DNA of 64,000 nucleotides from Pseudomonas sp. TH41. GTDB lineage: Bacteria; Pseudomonadota; Gammaproteobacteria; Pseudomonadales; Pseudomonadaceae. This document shows, one piece after another, positions 32,211 to 40,820 of this stretch. Positions within the stretch are counted from its first letter, which is position 1. Each line of letters starts with the position of its first letter. The position numbers were made by a program, and so were the translations under genes. The notes under the pieces were generated by a model, which was given only the letters and a program-made list of their open reading frames with translations, did no database searches and was not told the DNA's origin. The stretch lies in NCBI RefSeq assembly GCF_016650695.1, contig NZ_JAEKFH010000007.1:248001-312000 (forward strand). Reading direction: 5' to 3'.

Positions 32211-32220
32211 CACACCCACC

Positions 32221-32323
32221 TGTAGGAGCTGCCGAAGGCTGCGATCTTTTGATCTTGATCTTCGGCGGTCTCGAAAAGATCAAAATCAAGATCAAAAGAT
32301 CGCAGCCTTCGGCAGCTCCTACA
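32221..32323. repeat. REP doublet (GGAGCTGCCGAAGGCTGCGATC type)
   Basis: Long arms separated by about 25 bases, including repeated gatcttgatc/gatcaagatc bases. It separates the hydrolase from the kinase gene. Confidence 0.9.
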
Positions 32324-32434
32324 CTGAGATCTACGCGTGCGGCCAGGCCGGTGATGCCAGTAAGCTGCGCGTACCGGCCGGACCGTTCCCGCCCTGCCAT
32401 GGCTGCTGCGATAAGCGGCTGAAATAAGCGAAGC

Positions 32435-34210
32435 ATGATGATCAAAGTACCACCCGCCACCGTTAGACCTTTCGCCCTCTCTGGCTGGAGCCTGCAGCGC
32501 AAACTGGTGTTGGCGTTCTGGCTGGTCAGCGTGATCCCGACGATGATTGCGGCCGAACTGGCCGCGACCACGCTTTCGCAGATTTTCGACAGCAACGTGC
32601 GGATCTGGCTGCAAGAATCGACCAAGATTGTCGAGGACGAGATCACTGAGATCCTTCGCGATAACGCCCGGGTTGCCCGGTTGTTCCTGCGCTACACCAG
32701 TCCGCCCACGGATCAGCTATCGGTCAGCAACGACAAACTGACCACCGACATCGCCGACGCCATGGGCATCGACGTGGTGGCGCTGGTGCGCAACAGCGAT
32801 CACAAAGTGGTGTTCAGCACCGTGGCCGACGACATCGTCCGCCAGATCAGCACCGAGCCCAAAGCAGTGTTGCAGACCCTGCAAGTCGGTGGCGTAGCGA
32901 CCGGCACGGTGGTCTCGACGTTCGAGACCGAGCAGGGCGGCGTCGACTACAAACTTGTGATTGGCACCTACCTCGACAGCAGTTTCCTCACCAGCGTGGC
33001 GGACGTGCACTCTCTCGACCTGCGGCTGTACCTGGCCAAAGCCGATGACTTCTCGGAGATCTTTTCCAGCCAGCGTTTCGAAGATCACCCGCCGGCCGTC
33101 CCGGAGAACATTGAACAGATCCTGCGCAGCACCAAACAGCCGATCGAGCAGTCGACCAGTCGCTACAGCGGTATCTACCGGCCGATCCTCAACGAGAATG
33201 GCGAGCTGCAAGGCGTGATCTTCAGCGGCCTGCTGCGCCACACCAGCCTGTTGGGCCTGGTGAATCAGAGCAACCTGTTCATCCTGATTTTCCTGCTCAG
33301 CTCGGCGGCGTCACTGACGGTCGGCTGGCTGGTCTCACAACGCCTGACCAAACCCTTGCGCGGGCTGTCCATCGGCGTTCAGGCGGTGATCGCCGGGGAT
33401 TACCGCCAGCGCTTGCCGGTCACTGGCGGCGACGAATTGGCAGAATTGAGCAGCACCTTCAACCACATGAGCGAGCGCCTGGGCGAGTTGCAGCATCTGG
33501 AATCACAACTGCGCCGCCGCGACCGTTTGCATGCCCTGGGCGAAGTCGCGATGGGCCTGGCCCATGAAATCCGCAATCCGCTGGGCATCATCAAGACCGC
33601 CACGCAATTGCTGCACCGGCGCGCCGACTTGCCCGAAACCGACAAGCGGCATCTGGAGTATGTGGTCAGCGAAGTCAGCCGGATCAACGACCTGATCACT
33701 GAATTTCTCGACTTCGCCAAACCCAGCGCACCGATGCGGTCGACGCAACTGGCGCGGCCGCTGGTGGATGAACTGGTCGGTTTCTGCGCGCCGGAACTGG
33801 CCAGCCACGCCATCGATGTACGCATCGACGACCAGGCCCCTGCCGCGACCCTTTACGCCGATGCGCGGCAACTCAAACAGGCGGGTCTGAACCTGATCGT
33901 CAACGCCATCGACGCCATGCCCGATGGCGGCCGACTGACCCTTGGCATCACCAGCGATCAGCGCTACACCATGATCAGCATTTCCGACACCGGCCAAGGC
34001 ATCGAGCCGAACATGCTCGAACGGATCTTCACGCCGTTCGTCACCACCAAGGCGTCGGGCACCGGCCTGGGTCTGGCCAAGGTGTTCTCGATCATGGAGA
34101 GTCATGACGGGCGCATCGAATGCGTCAGTGAAAAGGATGCCGGGGCCACGTTCACGCTGTACATTCCGGCCAACGGTGAAGATTTCGACGAGGGCAGAAA
34201 TGACACATAA
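32435..34210 (+). CDS. HAMP sensor histidine kinase (NtrB/AtoS class)
   Basis: A 591-residue membrane kinase. TM1 lies near residues 22-44, then a periplasmic sensor of about 235 residues (including DLRLYLAKADDFSEIFSSQRFE), TM2 near 281-301, a HAMP linker (SQRLTKPLRGLSIGVQAVIAGDYRQRLPVTGGDELAELSSTFNHM), HisKA with phospho-His377 (GLAHEIRNPLGIIKT), and HATPase N, G and F boxes (NLIVNAIDAMP, DTGQGIE, FVTTK, GTGLGL). Two successive ATG codons are possible starts. It overlaps its response regulator by 11 bases. The signal is unknown, probably the substrate of the upstream operon. Confidence 0.9.
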   Translation: MMIKVPPATVRPFALSGWSLQRKLVLAFWLVSVIPTMIAAELAATTLSQIFDSNVRIWLQESTKIVEDEITEILRDNARVARLFLRYTSPPTDQLSVSNDKLTTDIADAMGIDVVALVRNSDHKVVFSTVADDIVRQISTEPKAVLQTLQVGGVATGTVVSTFETEQGGVDYKLVIGTYLDSSFLTSVADVHSLDLRLYLAKADDFSEIFSSQRFEDHPPAVPENIEQILRSTKQPIEQSTSRYSGIYRPILNENGELQGVIFSGLLRHTSLLGLVNQSNLFILIFLLSSAASLTVGWLVSQRLTKPLRGLSIGVQAVIAGDYRQRLPVTGGDELAELSSTFNHMSERLGELQHLESQLRRRDRLHALGEVAMGLAHEIRNPLGIIKTATQLLHRRADLPETDKRHLEYVVSEVSRINDLITEFLDFAKPSAPMRSTQLARPLVDELVGFCAPELASHAIDVRIDDQAPAATLYADARQLKQAGLNLIVNAIDAMPDGGRLTLGITSDQRYTMISISDTGQGIEPNMLERIFTPFVTTKASGTGLGLAKVFSIMESHDGRIECVSEKDAGATFTLYIPANGEDFDEGRNDT

Positions 34211-35588
34211 CGTATTGGTGGTCGACGATGAGCCCAAGCTCTGCGACCTGCTGGCCTCGGCGTTAAGTCAGAACGGCATTCAAGTGTTCACCGCCGGCAA
34301 TGGCGTGCATGCGCTCAAGGTGCTGGAGGTCGAAGACATCGACCTGGTGATCAGCGACTGGCGCATGCCCGGTATGGACGGCCCGCAGCTGCTGGCGGAA
34401 ATCAAATTGCGCTTTCCGCAGTTGCCGGTGATCGTCATGACCGCCTACAGCACAGTGAAAAATGCCGTGCAGTCGATGCGCAACGGCGCCTTCGACTACA
34501 TCGCCAAACCCTTCGATATCGATGAGCTGGACATCACCGTCAGCAAGGCCCTGCAATTTCGCGACATCCTCAAAGACAACCAGCGCATGCGCGCCGAGCT
34601 CGACGAACACCGGCAGATCGATAGCCTTATCGGCGACAGCCCAAGCTTTCGTCGGGTGCTGCACGCCATCGCCTCGGTGCGCGAAAGCAATGCGACCATC
34701 CTGCTCACCGGCGAAAGCGGCACCGGCAAGGAAATGGTCGCCCGGGCGATCCACAATCACGGCAATCGCGCCGACAAACCTTTTGTCGCGGTGAACTGCG
34801 CGGCGATCCCCGAAGGGCTGCTGGAAAGCGAAATGTTCGGCCACCGCAAAGGCGCGTTTACCGGCGCCGTGGCGGATCGGGTCGGGCGTTTCCTGCAGGC
34901 CGACAAAGGCACGCTGTTTCTCGATGAAATCGGCGAAATGCCGCTGGCCTTGCAGGCAAAAATCCTACGCGCGTTGCAGGAGCGGGTGATCGAGCCGGTG
35001 GGCGATCCGCGCGAGCGCAAGGTCGATGTGCGGGTGATCGCGGCGACCAACAAGAACCTGCTGGACGCGGTGGCCAACAAGGAATTTCGCGAAGACCTTT
35101 ATTACCGCCTCAACGTCTTTCCGATCCCGCTGCCTGCCTTGCGCGAACGCGTCGAGGACATCGCCCCGCTGGCTCGGCATTTTGCCCATACGCTGGGGGC
35201 TACTGCCGGTAAACGCTTTACCGGATTCAGCCCGGAAGCGTTGCAGGCCATGGCTCAATATTCGTGGCCGGGGAACATTCGCGAACTGCAGAACTGCGTG
35301 GAACGGGCGACCATTGTTGCGTCAGGCGCGGTGATTGAAGAGGAGGATCTGCCGGCTTACCTGTTCGCCTCAAATCCCGTCGCCAGCGGCACGCTGATCA
35401 CCGAAGGCAGCGTGCCGGCGGACCTGGAAGCGGCACTGGCCGAGGTCGAGAAGGCCTACATTCTGGCGGCCCTGCAACAAAGCAACGGCGTGCAGGCCGC
35501 GGCCGCGCAGTTGATCGGGATCTCCGAGCGCAGTTTCTGGTATCGGCTAAAGAAACTCGGGATTCACGTGGACAAAATCGCCCGCTAA
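34200..35588 (+). CDS. Sigma-54-dependent response regulator (NtrC family)
   Basis: A 462-residue activator. Receiver with acidic pair at 9-10, phospho-Asp53 (ISDWRMPG) and Lys in IAKPFD; AAA+ domain with Walker A GESGTGKE, intact GAFTGA loop (GHRKGAFTGAVADR), Walker B KGTLFLDEIGEM and the arginine-finger region; C-terminal Fis helix-turn-helix (NGVQAAAAQLIGISERSFWYRLKKLGI). ATG 34200 has GAGGGCAG upstream. I infer it activates the sigma-54 promoter at 29182 because that is the only such promoter near and AauR explains the other one in the window. Confidence 0.92.
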   Translation: MTHNVLVVDDEPKLCDLLASALSQNGIQVFTAGNGVHALKVLEVEDIDLVISDWRMPGMDGPQLLAEIKLRFPQLPVIVMTAYSTVKNAVQSMRNGAFDYIAKPFDIDELDITVSKALQFRDILKDNQRMRAELDEHRQIDSLIGDSPSFRRVLHAIASVRESNATILLTGESGTGKEMVARAIHNHGNRADKPFVAVNCAAIPEGLLESEMFGHRKGAFTGAVADRVGRFLQADKGTLFLDEIGEMPLALQAKILRALQERVIEPVGDPRERKVDVRVIAATNKNLLDAVANKEFREDLYYRLNVFPIPLPALRERVEDIAPLARHFAHTLGATAGKRFTGFSPEALQAMAQYSWPGNIRELQNCVERATIVASGAVIEEEDLPAYLFASNPVASGTLITEGSVPADLEAALAEVEKAYILAALQQSNGVQAAAAQLIGISERSFWYRLKKLGIHVDKIAR

Positions 35589-35610
35589 TAAGGACCTCCC
35601 CATCTCCCCC

Positions 35611-35710
35611 TGTAGGAGCGAGCTTGCTCGCGATGGGCGTAAACGATGACGCGTACTGCCTGGAAAAATGCGCCGCCGTCGAATTCATCGCGAGCAAGCT
35701 CGCTCCTACA
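35611..35710. repeat. REP doublet with long loop
   Basis: Canonical arms with a roughly 60-base inner segment (gatgggcgtaaacgatgacg ... tggaaaaatgcg) that is closely similar to the one at 41744. Confidence 0.88.
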
Positions 35711-36103
35711 TTTTTTCGGGTGGAAGGCTTGGCCAGATCTTGTTTAACGGCGCCCGAAGTTACTTCATGAAAGCCACAGCACCTTGCGTCGTTGCCTACG
35801 CTTACGCCAGAATCCGCCGGCTTGTGCGCCTTGGACCTGGGCTCTATCGTTTGCCGGTCGCTGAAAAACAGCGATCGGGTTTGGTAGCCCGGAGTACGGC
35901 GCGCAACGCCCCCTTGTGCAGACGCTTGTTCAGGTCCTGCTTTTATGGTGGTTATGCGCAGGGCTTCTTCGGAAGCGCCGGTTCCAGTACTCCGGTCTAC
36001 CAACCTGTGCATGGCCACCACCCTAATGAGATGGTCAGCCCAGTACGGGAACCCCGCTACATCTAAACTTACCGGGGTTCTCATTTACTTGCGGAGACCT
36101 CTC
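35711..36103 (+). other. Long untranslated leader before a decayed small gene
   Basis: No coding frame is credible here. GC-rich blocks with local inverted repeats (CGGGTTTGGTAGCCCGG; AACCCCG...CGGGGTT) suggest a structured RNA leader. It ends in GCGGAGACCTCTC ahead of the ATG at 36104. I recall similar leaders before DUF3077/DUF6124-type small genes in other Pseudomonas genomes, but this needs a search. Confidence 0.4.
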
Positions 36104-36263
36104 ATGGACATCTTGGACTTGCTCGGCCAATGTCATGACCATAGACCTGGCGGATCATATGGAGGGGCCGAGTCGCAATTCTTTACTGGGTATCGCGCAA
36201 GTCATCATGCTCGGTGAACTGGCGGTGAACCGGGCGCTGGATCAACTCGATCCGCTCGAGTAG
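36104..36263 (+). pseudogene. Frameshifted remnant of a DUF3077-like small protein gene
   Basis: ATG 36104 begins DILDLLGQCHDH behind a good ribosome site. About nine codons in, the conserved part continues one frame over as ANVMTIDLADHMEGPSRN, then LLGIAQVIMLGELAVNRALD and a TAG at 36261. This second block has the DLAD-LEGPxR...IxQMxxLGELLVNRALD pattern of the small Pseudomonas DUF3077-like proteins. The usual N-terminal 40 or so residues are missing. The function of the family is unknown. Unlikely to make a working product unless frameshifting occurs. Confidence 0.6.
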
Positions 36264-36296
36264 CGCAACGGCCATGAGGTGAACGAAAGAAACCAC

Positions 36297-36326
36297 TGTG
36301 GCGAGGGAGCAAGCTCCCTCGCCACA
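36297..36326. repeat. Short single palindrome (GGCGAGGGAGCAAGCTCCCTCGCC)
   Basis: A 30-base near-perfect palindrome with a different core from the two main REP types, followed by A7 on the plus strand. Confidence 0.75.
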
Positions 36327-36359
36327 AAAAAACATCACTTTTTTGCCGACTGAAATCCC

Positions 36360-37025
36360 TCAGCTGACCGTTCCGCCCTTCACCTCACTCATGATTTGCC
36401 GAATTGCCCCGACAAACGTTTCCACCGGTTGCCCGCCACTGACCGCGTATTGTCCATTGAAGACCACGGTCGGTACCGAACTCACGCCACGGGACAGCCA
36501 CAACTGCTCTTCCTCGCGCACCTCTTTGGCGAACTCGTCCGACGCCAGAATCGCCTCGGCCCGCTGCCGGTCCAGGCCAACACTTTGCGCAATCTGCGCC
36601 AGCTGACCGGGGTCGGACGGATTGCCGCCGTCCGTGAAGTACGCCTTGAACAAGGCTTCCTTCAGATTGAACTGCAACCCTTCCAGCCCCGCCCAGTACA
36701 ACAAACGGTGAGCATCGAAGGTGTTGTAGATACGGCTGTTGCCGTCTGTGCGAAAGGCAAACCCGACCTCGGCGCCACGCGCGCGGATCATCTCGCGGTT
36801 TTTCTGCGACTGCTCGGGCGTCGAGCCGTACTTCTCAGTGATGTGCTCGGTAATGTTCTGCCCTTCAGGGCCCATCTTCGGGTTCAGCTCGAACGGCTGA
36901 AAACGAATCTCTGCCTGCACTTCGTCACCCAATAGATCCAGGGCCCGGGTCAGGCCATACAAGCCGACGACGCACCAGGGGCAGGACACGTCGCTGACGA
37001 AATCGATTTTCAAGGGGGTACTCAT
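36360..37025 (-). CDS. DsbA-family oxidoreductase (FrnE-like)
   Basis: A 221-residue thioredoxin-fold protein with an inserted helical domain. The active site CPWC (Cys15-Cys18) follows KIDFVSDVS; the cis-Pro loop is SVPTVVFNGQYAVSGGQP near the C-terminus. There is no signal peptide, so it is cytoplasmic, as FrnE/2-hydroxychromene-isomerase-like DsbA proteins are. They act as disulfide isomerases or oxidative-stress factors. ATG 37025 has GAGGTG upstream and replaces the GTG one codon earlier. Confidence 0.9.
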   Translation of the reverse strand: MSTPLKIDFVSDVSCPWCVVGLYGLTRALDLLGDEVQAEIRFQPFELNPKMGPEGQNITEHITEKYGSTPEQSQKNREMIRARGAEVGFAFRTDGNSRIYNTFDAHRLLYWAGLEGLQFNLKEALFKAYFTDGGNPSDPGQLAQIAQSVGLDRQRAEAILASDEFAKEVREEEQLWLSRGVSSVPTVVFNGQYAVSGGQPVETFVGAIRQIMSEVKGGTVS

Positions 37026-37052
37026 CACACACCTCGCAGGCTGAACACGCCG

Positions 37053-37135
37053 TGTAGGAGCGAGCTTGCTCGCGATGGTGGGCCAGCTGCATTGATGTCG
37101 ACTGACACACCATCGCGAGCAAGCTCGCTCCTACA
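37053..37135. repeat. REP doublet (GAGCGAGCTTGCTCGCGA type)
   Basis: Canonical arms with a short loop containing cattgatgtcgactgacaca, a sequence also in the doublet at 19717. Confidence 0.88.
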
Positions 37136-37149
37136 ATGGATTTGCAATG

Positions 37150-38184
37150 TTACAGAAGGTTCGGTGCCGGTAGCGGTTCAATCTGCGCCCAATGAGAGGT
37201 GTCTTCGCGATGAGCCTGCAAGTAAGGCAACACCGCCGCCAGCAAGGGCGCCTTGAACGCCTCCTGGAAACGGTGGGCCAACCCCGGAATCAGCTTTAAC
37301 TGACTGCCACGGATATGCGCCGCCAGGTGTACGCCGTGCATCACCGGCAATAGCGGATCGGCAGTGCCGTGGACCACCAGGGTCGGCACACGCAGTTGAT
37401 TGAGCAGCGCCACCCGGCTCGGCTCGGCGAGGATCGCCATGATCTGGCGCTTCACGCCTTCGGGGTTGAATGCCCGGTCATAGGACAGCGCCGCCTGATG
37501 CAGCAGCGCCTGCCGATCATCGCTGACCGTCGGGCTACCCAACGCGGCCAGCAAGTCGGCCTGCTGCTCCAGCGCCACTTCACGATTCGGTGCGCCACGG
37601 CGCGCGAGCAACTGCAGCAATGCCGCACTCGGCGCCGGCAGTCCTTCGGCCCCGGAACTGGTCATGATCAAGGTCAGACTTTCCACACGCTGCGGGGCCA
37701 TGGCCGCCATGTGCTGGGCGATCATTCCGCCCATGCTGGCGCCCAGCACGTGGAATTGCTCGACGTGCAAGGCATCCATCAATCCGAACGCATCGTCCGC
37801 CATGTCGGTGAGGGTGTACGGCGCAGACACCGGCAAACCCAGTTTGTAGCGCAGCACTTCGAAGGTCAGGTTGGCGTCGATGGGCGCTTGCCGCCAGGTC
37901 GACAAGCCGACATCGCGATTGTCATAACGAATCACCCGAAAACCCTGCTGACACAACGCGACGACGACTTCGTCCGGCCAGTGGATCAACTGCCCGCCCA
38001 GGCCCATCACCAGCAACAACGCCGGGTCCGACGCGCGACCGATGCTTTGATACGCGAGGCTCACCTGCGCCAGGTCAACCCGTTCGGTCGGAACATTCAC
38101 ATCACAACGAGACGCCGCCAACGACGGCAGGCTAAACAACAACGCGGCCAGAAAAATGGCTCTCGATAAAAAAGACGCACGCAT
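37150..38184 (-). CDS. Exported alpha/beta hydrolase
   Basis: A 344-residue protein with an N-terminal signal peptide (FLSRAIFLAALLFSLPSLAAS). The hydrolase core has the oxyanion strand PALLLVMGLGGQLIHWPDEVV, nucleophile elbow VLGASMGGMIA, Asp in VHGTADPLLP and His in GLAHRF. The HWP and YDNRDVGLS segments place it with epoxide hydrolase/esterase-like proteins. The location is the periplasm or outside. ATG 38184 is set by the signal peptide; the ribosome site is weak. Substrate unknown. Confidence 0.87.
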   Translation of the reverse strand: MRASFLSRAIFLAALLFSLPSLAASRCDVNVPTERVDLAQVSLAYQSIGRASDPALLLVMGLGGQLIHWPDEVVVALCQQGFRVIRYDNRDVGLSTWRQAPIDANLTFEVLRYKLGLPVSAPYTLTDMADDAFGLMDALHVEQFHVLGASMGGMIAQHMAAMAPQRVESLTLIMTSSGAEGLPAPSAALLQLLARRGAPNREVALEQQADLLAALGSPTVSDDRQALLHQAALSYDRAFNPEGVKRQIMAILAEPSRVALLNQLRVPTLVVHGTADPLLPVMHGVHLAAHIRGSQLKLIPGLAHRFQEAFKAPLLAAVLPYLQAHREDTSHWAQIEPLPAPNLL

Positions 38185-38303
38185 GAAAAACACCGAAACG
38201 CAGAACCCCAGTAGAGCGCGAGTCTGATGAAGTTTGTTCAAGCGCGCTGCCACAGTTGCGTGACAGTTTGATGAAGAGTGCTGAACGGTCATTTACCAAA
38301 GCA

Positions 38304-38380
38304 AAAAGATCGCAGCCTGCGGCAGCTCCTACACAGATTTATGTACACCTGTAGGAGCTGCCGCAGGCTGCGATCTTTTG
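38304..38380. repeat. REP doublet (GGAGCTGCCGCAGGCTGCGATC type)
   Basis: Exact complementary arms of 29-30 bases around a short loop, immediately downstream of the metE stop codon. Confidence 0.9.
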
Positions 38381-38388
38381 ATTTTCCT

Positions 38389-40701
38389 TTAAGCCAACTG
38401 GCTGCGCAGCTGCCGTGCCGCCGCGACCATGTTCACCAGCGCCGCCTCAGTCTCCGGCCAGGCCCGGGTTTTCAATCCGCAATCCGGGTTGACCCAAAGC
38501 CGATCGGCCGGAATGCGCTTCACGGCTTTACTCATCAACGCGACCATCTCAGCCGTATCCGGCACCCGTGGCGAATGGATGTCGTAGACGCCCGGACCGA
38601 TGTCGTTCGGGTAATCGAACGCTTCGAAGGCCTCCAGCAATTCCATATCGGAACGCGAGGTTTCAATGGTGATCACGTCAGCGTCCATCGCCGCGATGGC
38701 CTCGATCACATCATTGAATTCGCTGTAGCACATGTGGGTGTGGATCTGGGTTTCGTCACGTACGCCGGCGGCGCTCAGGCGGAACGCTTCCACCGCCCAG
38801 TCGAGGTATTCCGGCCATTGCGCACGGCGCAGCGGCAAGCCTTCGCGGAAGGCCGCTTCGTCGATCTGCACGATTTTGATCCCGGCGGTTTCCAGGTCCA
38901 GCACTTCGTCACGCAGGGCCAATGCCAATTGCTGCGCCTGGACTTTGCGTGAAACGTCTTCGCGCGGGAACGACCACATCAGCATCGTCACAGGACCGGT
39001 GAGCATGCCTTTCATGACCTTGTCGGTCAGGCTCTGTGCATAAGTGATCCAGTCGACAGTCATGGCGTTCGGGCGGCTCAGGTCGCCGTAGATGATTGCC
39101 GGTTTCACACAACGGGAACCGTAGCTCTGCACCCAGCCGAACCGGGTGAAGGCATAACCATCAAGCTGCTCGGCGAAGTATTCGACCATGTCGTTGCGCT
39201 CGGCTTCACCGTGCACCAACACGTCCAGCCCCAGGCGTTCCTGGACCTGCACGGCATGGCGAATTTCGCTGTGCATGGCATCGGTGTAGTCGTTGGCCGA
39301 CAGCTTGCCTTGCTTGAACGCCAGACGCGCCAGACGGATCGAGCCGGTTTGCGGGAACGAGCCGATGGTGGTGGTCGGGAACGCCGGCAGTTTCAAGCGC
39401 GCACGCTGCTGCTCGATGCGTGTGGCAAATGGCGAATGGCGTTGGCTGTCCGTTGCGCTGATCGCCGCGATACGCGCCTGCACGGCGGATTTGTGAATGC
39501 GTGGCGATTCGGCGCGACGGGCCGCAATGGCACGGCTTTCGGCCAGCGCGGCTTGCACCCTGGGCGATTGCGGGTCGTTGAGGGCATCGCGCAGCACGGC
39601 GATTTCGCCACACTTTTGCACGGCGAAGGCGAGCCAGCTTTTCAGTTCCGGGTCGAGTTTGTCTTCACGATCCAGGTCCACCGGGCTGTGCAGCAGCGAA
39701 CAGGAACTGCTGACCCACAGGTTGTCGCCAAAGCGTTCCTGGGCAAATTGCAGTTGCGCCAGCACCGGCTCCAGTTCGCAGCGCCAGACGTTACGACCGT
39801 TGACCAGCCCCACCGAAAGAATCTTGTAGGTCGGCAGACGGTCCAGCACCTGGCCCAGTTGGTCCGGTGCGCGCACCGCGTCGATGTGCAAACCCTGCAC
39901 CGGCAAACCGACGGCCAGGCCGAGGTTGTCTTCCAGGCCACTGAAGTAGGTCGCTACCAGTTTCTTCAGCGGCGAGTATTGAAGGATGTGGTAGGCGCGT
40001 TCGAAGGCATTTTTCCAGGCTTGCGGCAGGTCGAGGGTCAGGATCGGTTCGTCGATCTGCACCCACTCAACGCCTTGGGCCGCGAGGCGACCGAGGATTT
40101 CGTTGTAGACCGGCAGCAGACGCTCCAGCAGGTCGAGCTTGTCGAAGTCGTTGCCTTTGGCCTTGCCCAGCCACAGGTAAGTCAGCGGGCCGATGATCAC
40201 CGGTTTGACGTTATGGCCCAGGGCCTTGGCTTCTTCGACTTCGTCGAACAGCTGTTCCCAGCTCAGCTTGAATGGCTGGTCAGCGCTGAATTCCGGGACC
40301 AGATAGTGGTAGTTGGTGTCGAACCACTTGGTCAGTTCCTGAGCGTATTGCGCCGTGGCATGTTCGCCGCCGCAACATGCCGCCGTGGCGCCTCGGGCCA
40401 TGGCGAACAGCGTGTCGAGGGTCGGCAGGCCGTTGGCATCCTGGGTGCTGTGAAAACGCTCGGGGATCACACCGAAGGTCAGGGAATGCGTCAGGACCTG
40501 GTCGTACCAGGCAAAGTCGCCGACCGGCAGCAGGTCGATGCCGGCGTCTTTCTGCAATTGCCAGTGGGTGGCGCGCAGTTGGCGGCCGACACTGTGCAGC
40601 GCATCCTGATCGAGATCGCCCTTCCAGTAGGATTCGAGGGCTTTTTTCAGTTCGCGGTCCGCGCCGATGCGTGGGAAACCAAGTGTGTGGGCCAGGGCCA
40701 T
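38389..40701 (-). CDS. metE: Cobalamin-independent methionine synthase
   Basis: A 770-residue cytoplasmic enzyme that transfers the methyl group of 5-methyltetrahydropteroyl-triglutamate to homocysteine. It has the two-barrel layout: the N-terminal barrel starts LGFPRIGADRELKKALESYWKG, and the catalytic C-terminal barrel starts near FPTTTIGSFPQTGSIR. Zinc and substrate motifs VHGEAERNDMVEYF, QIDEAAFREGLPLR, THMCYSEF and the final Cys in WVNPDCGLKTR are intact. Length agrees with the family (about 760). It is divergent from metR with only 119 bases between, which leaves no room for a cobalamin riboswitch. Confidence 0.97.
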   Translation of the reverse strand: MALAHTLGFPRIGADRELKKALESYWKGDLDQDALHSVGRQLRATHWQLQKDAGIDLLPVGDFAWYDQVLTHSLTFGVIPERFHSTQDANGLPTLDTLFAMARGATAACCGGEHATAQYAQELTKWFDTNYHYLVPEFSADQPFKLSWEQLFDEVEEAKALGHNVKPVIIGPLTYLWLGKAKGNDFDKLDLLERLLPVYNEILGRLAAQGVEWVQIDEPILTLDLPQAWKNAFERAYHILQYSPLKKLVATYFSGLEDNLGLAVGLPVQGLHIDAVRAPDQLGQVLDRLPTYKILSVGLVNGRNVWRCELEPVLAQLQFAQERFGDNLWVSSSCSLLHSPVDLDREDKLDPELKSWLAFAVQKCGEIAVLRDALNDPQSPRVQAALAESRAIAARRAESPRIHKSAVQARIAAISATDSQRHSPFATRIEQQRARLKLPAFPTTTIGSFPQTGSIRLARLAFKQGKLSANDYTDAMHSEIRHAVQVQERLGLDVLVHGEAERNDMVEYFAEQLDGYAFTRFGWVQSYGSRCVKPAIIYGDLSRPNAMTVDWITYAQSLTDKVMKGMLTGPVTMLMWSFPREDVSRKVQAQQLALALRDEVLDLETAGIKIVQIDEAAFREGLPLRRAQWPEYLDWAVEAFRLSAAGVRDETQIHTHMCYSEFNDVIEAIAAMDADVITIETSRSDMELLEAFEAFDYPNDIGPGVYDIHSPRVPDTAEMVALMSKAVKRIPADRLWVNPDCGLKTRAWPETEAALVNMVAAARQLRSQLA

Positions 40702-40764
40702 GGTGAATGCTCTCTTTCAAAGATGGTGTAAAACATGGCGCTATTGTCGACACCCAACCCAACA

Positions 40765-40777
40765 TGAGACAAACTCA
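40765..40777. promoter_or_regulatory. Candidate MetR binding site
   Basis: TGAGACAAACTCA is a T-N11-A inverted repeat, close to the TGAA-N5-TTCA MetR motif, in the middle of the metE-metR divergent region. Confidence 0.4.
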
Positions 40778-40820
40778 ACCTTTTCGTGTTGATCACAAGT
40801 TTTCCTCATGGAGCCATCCG

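Noticed and set aside
38389..40820. Cobalamin riboswitch upstream of metE
   Set aside because: Only 119 bases separate metE and metR, too short for a riboswitch of about 200 bases, and no B12-box sequence was seen.
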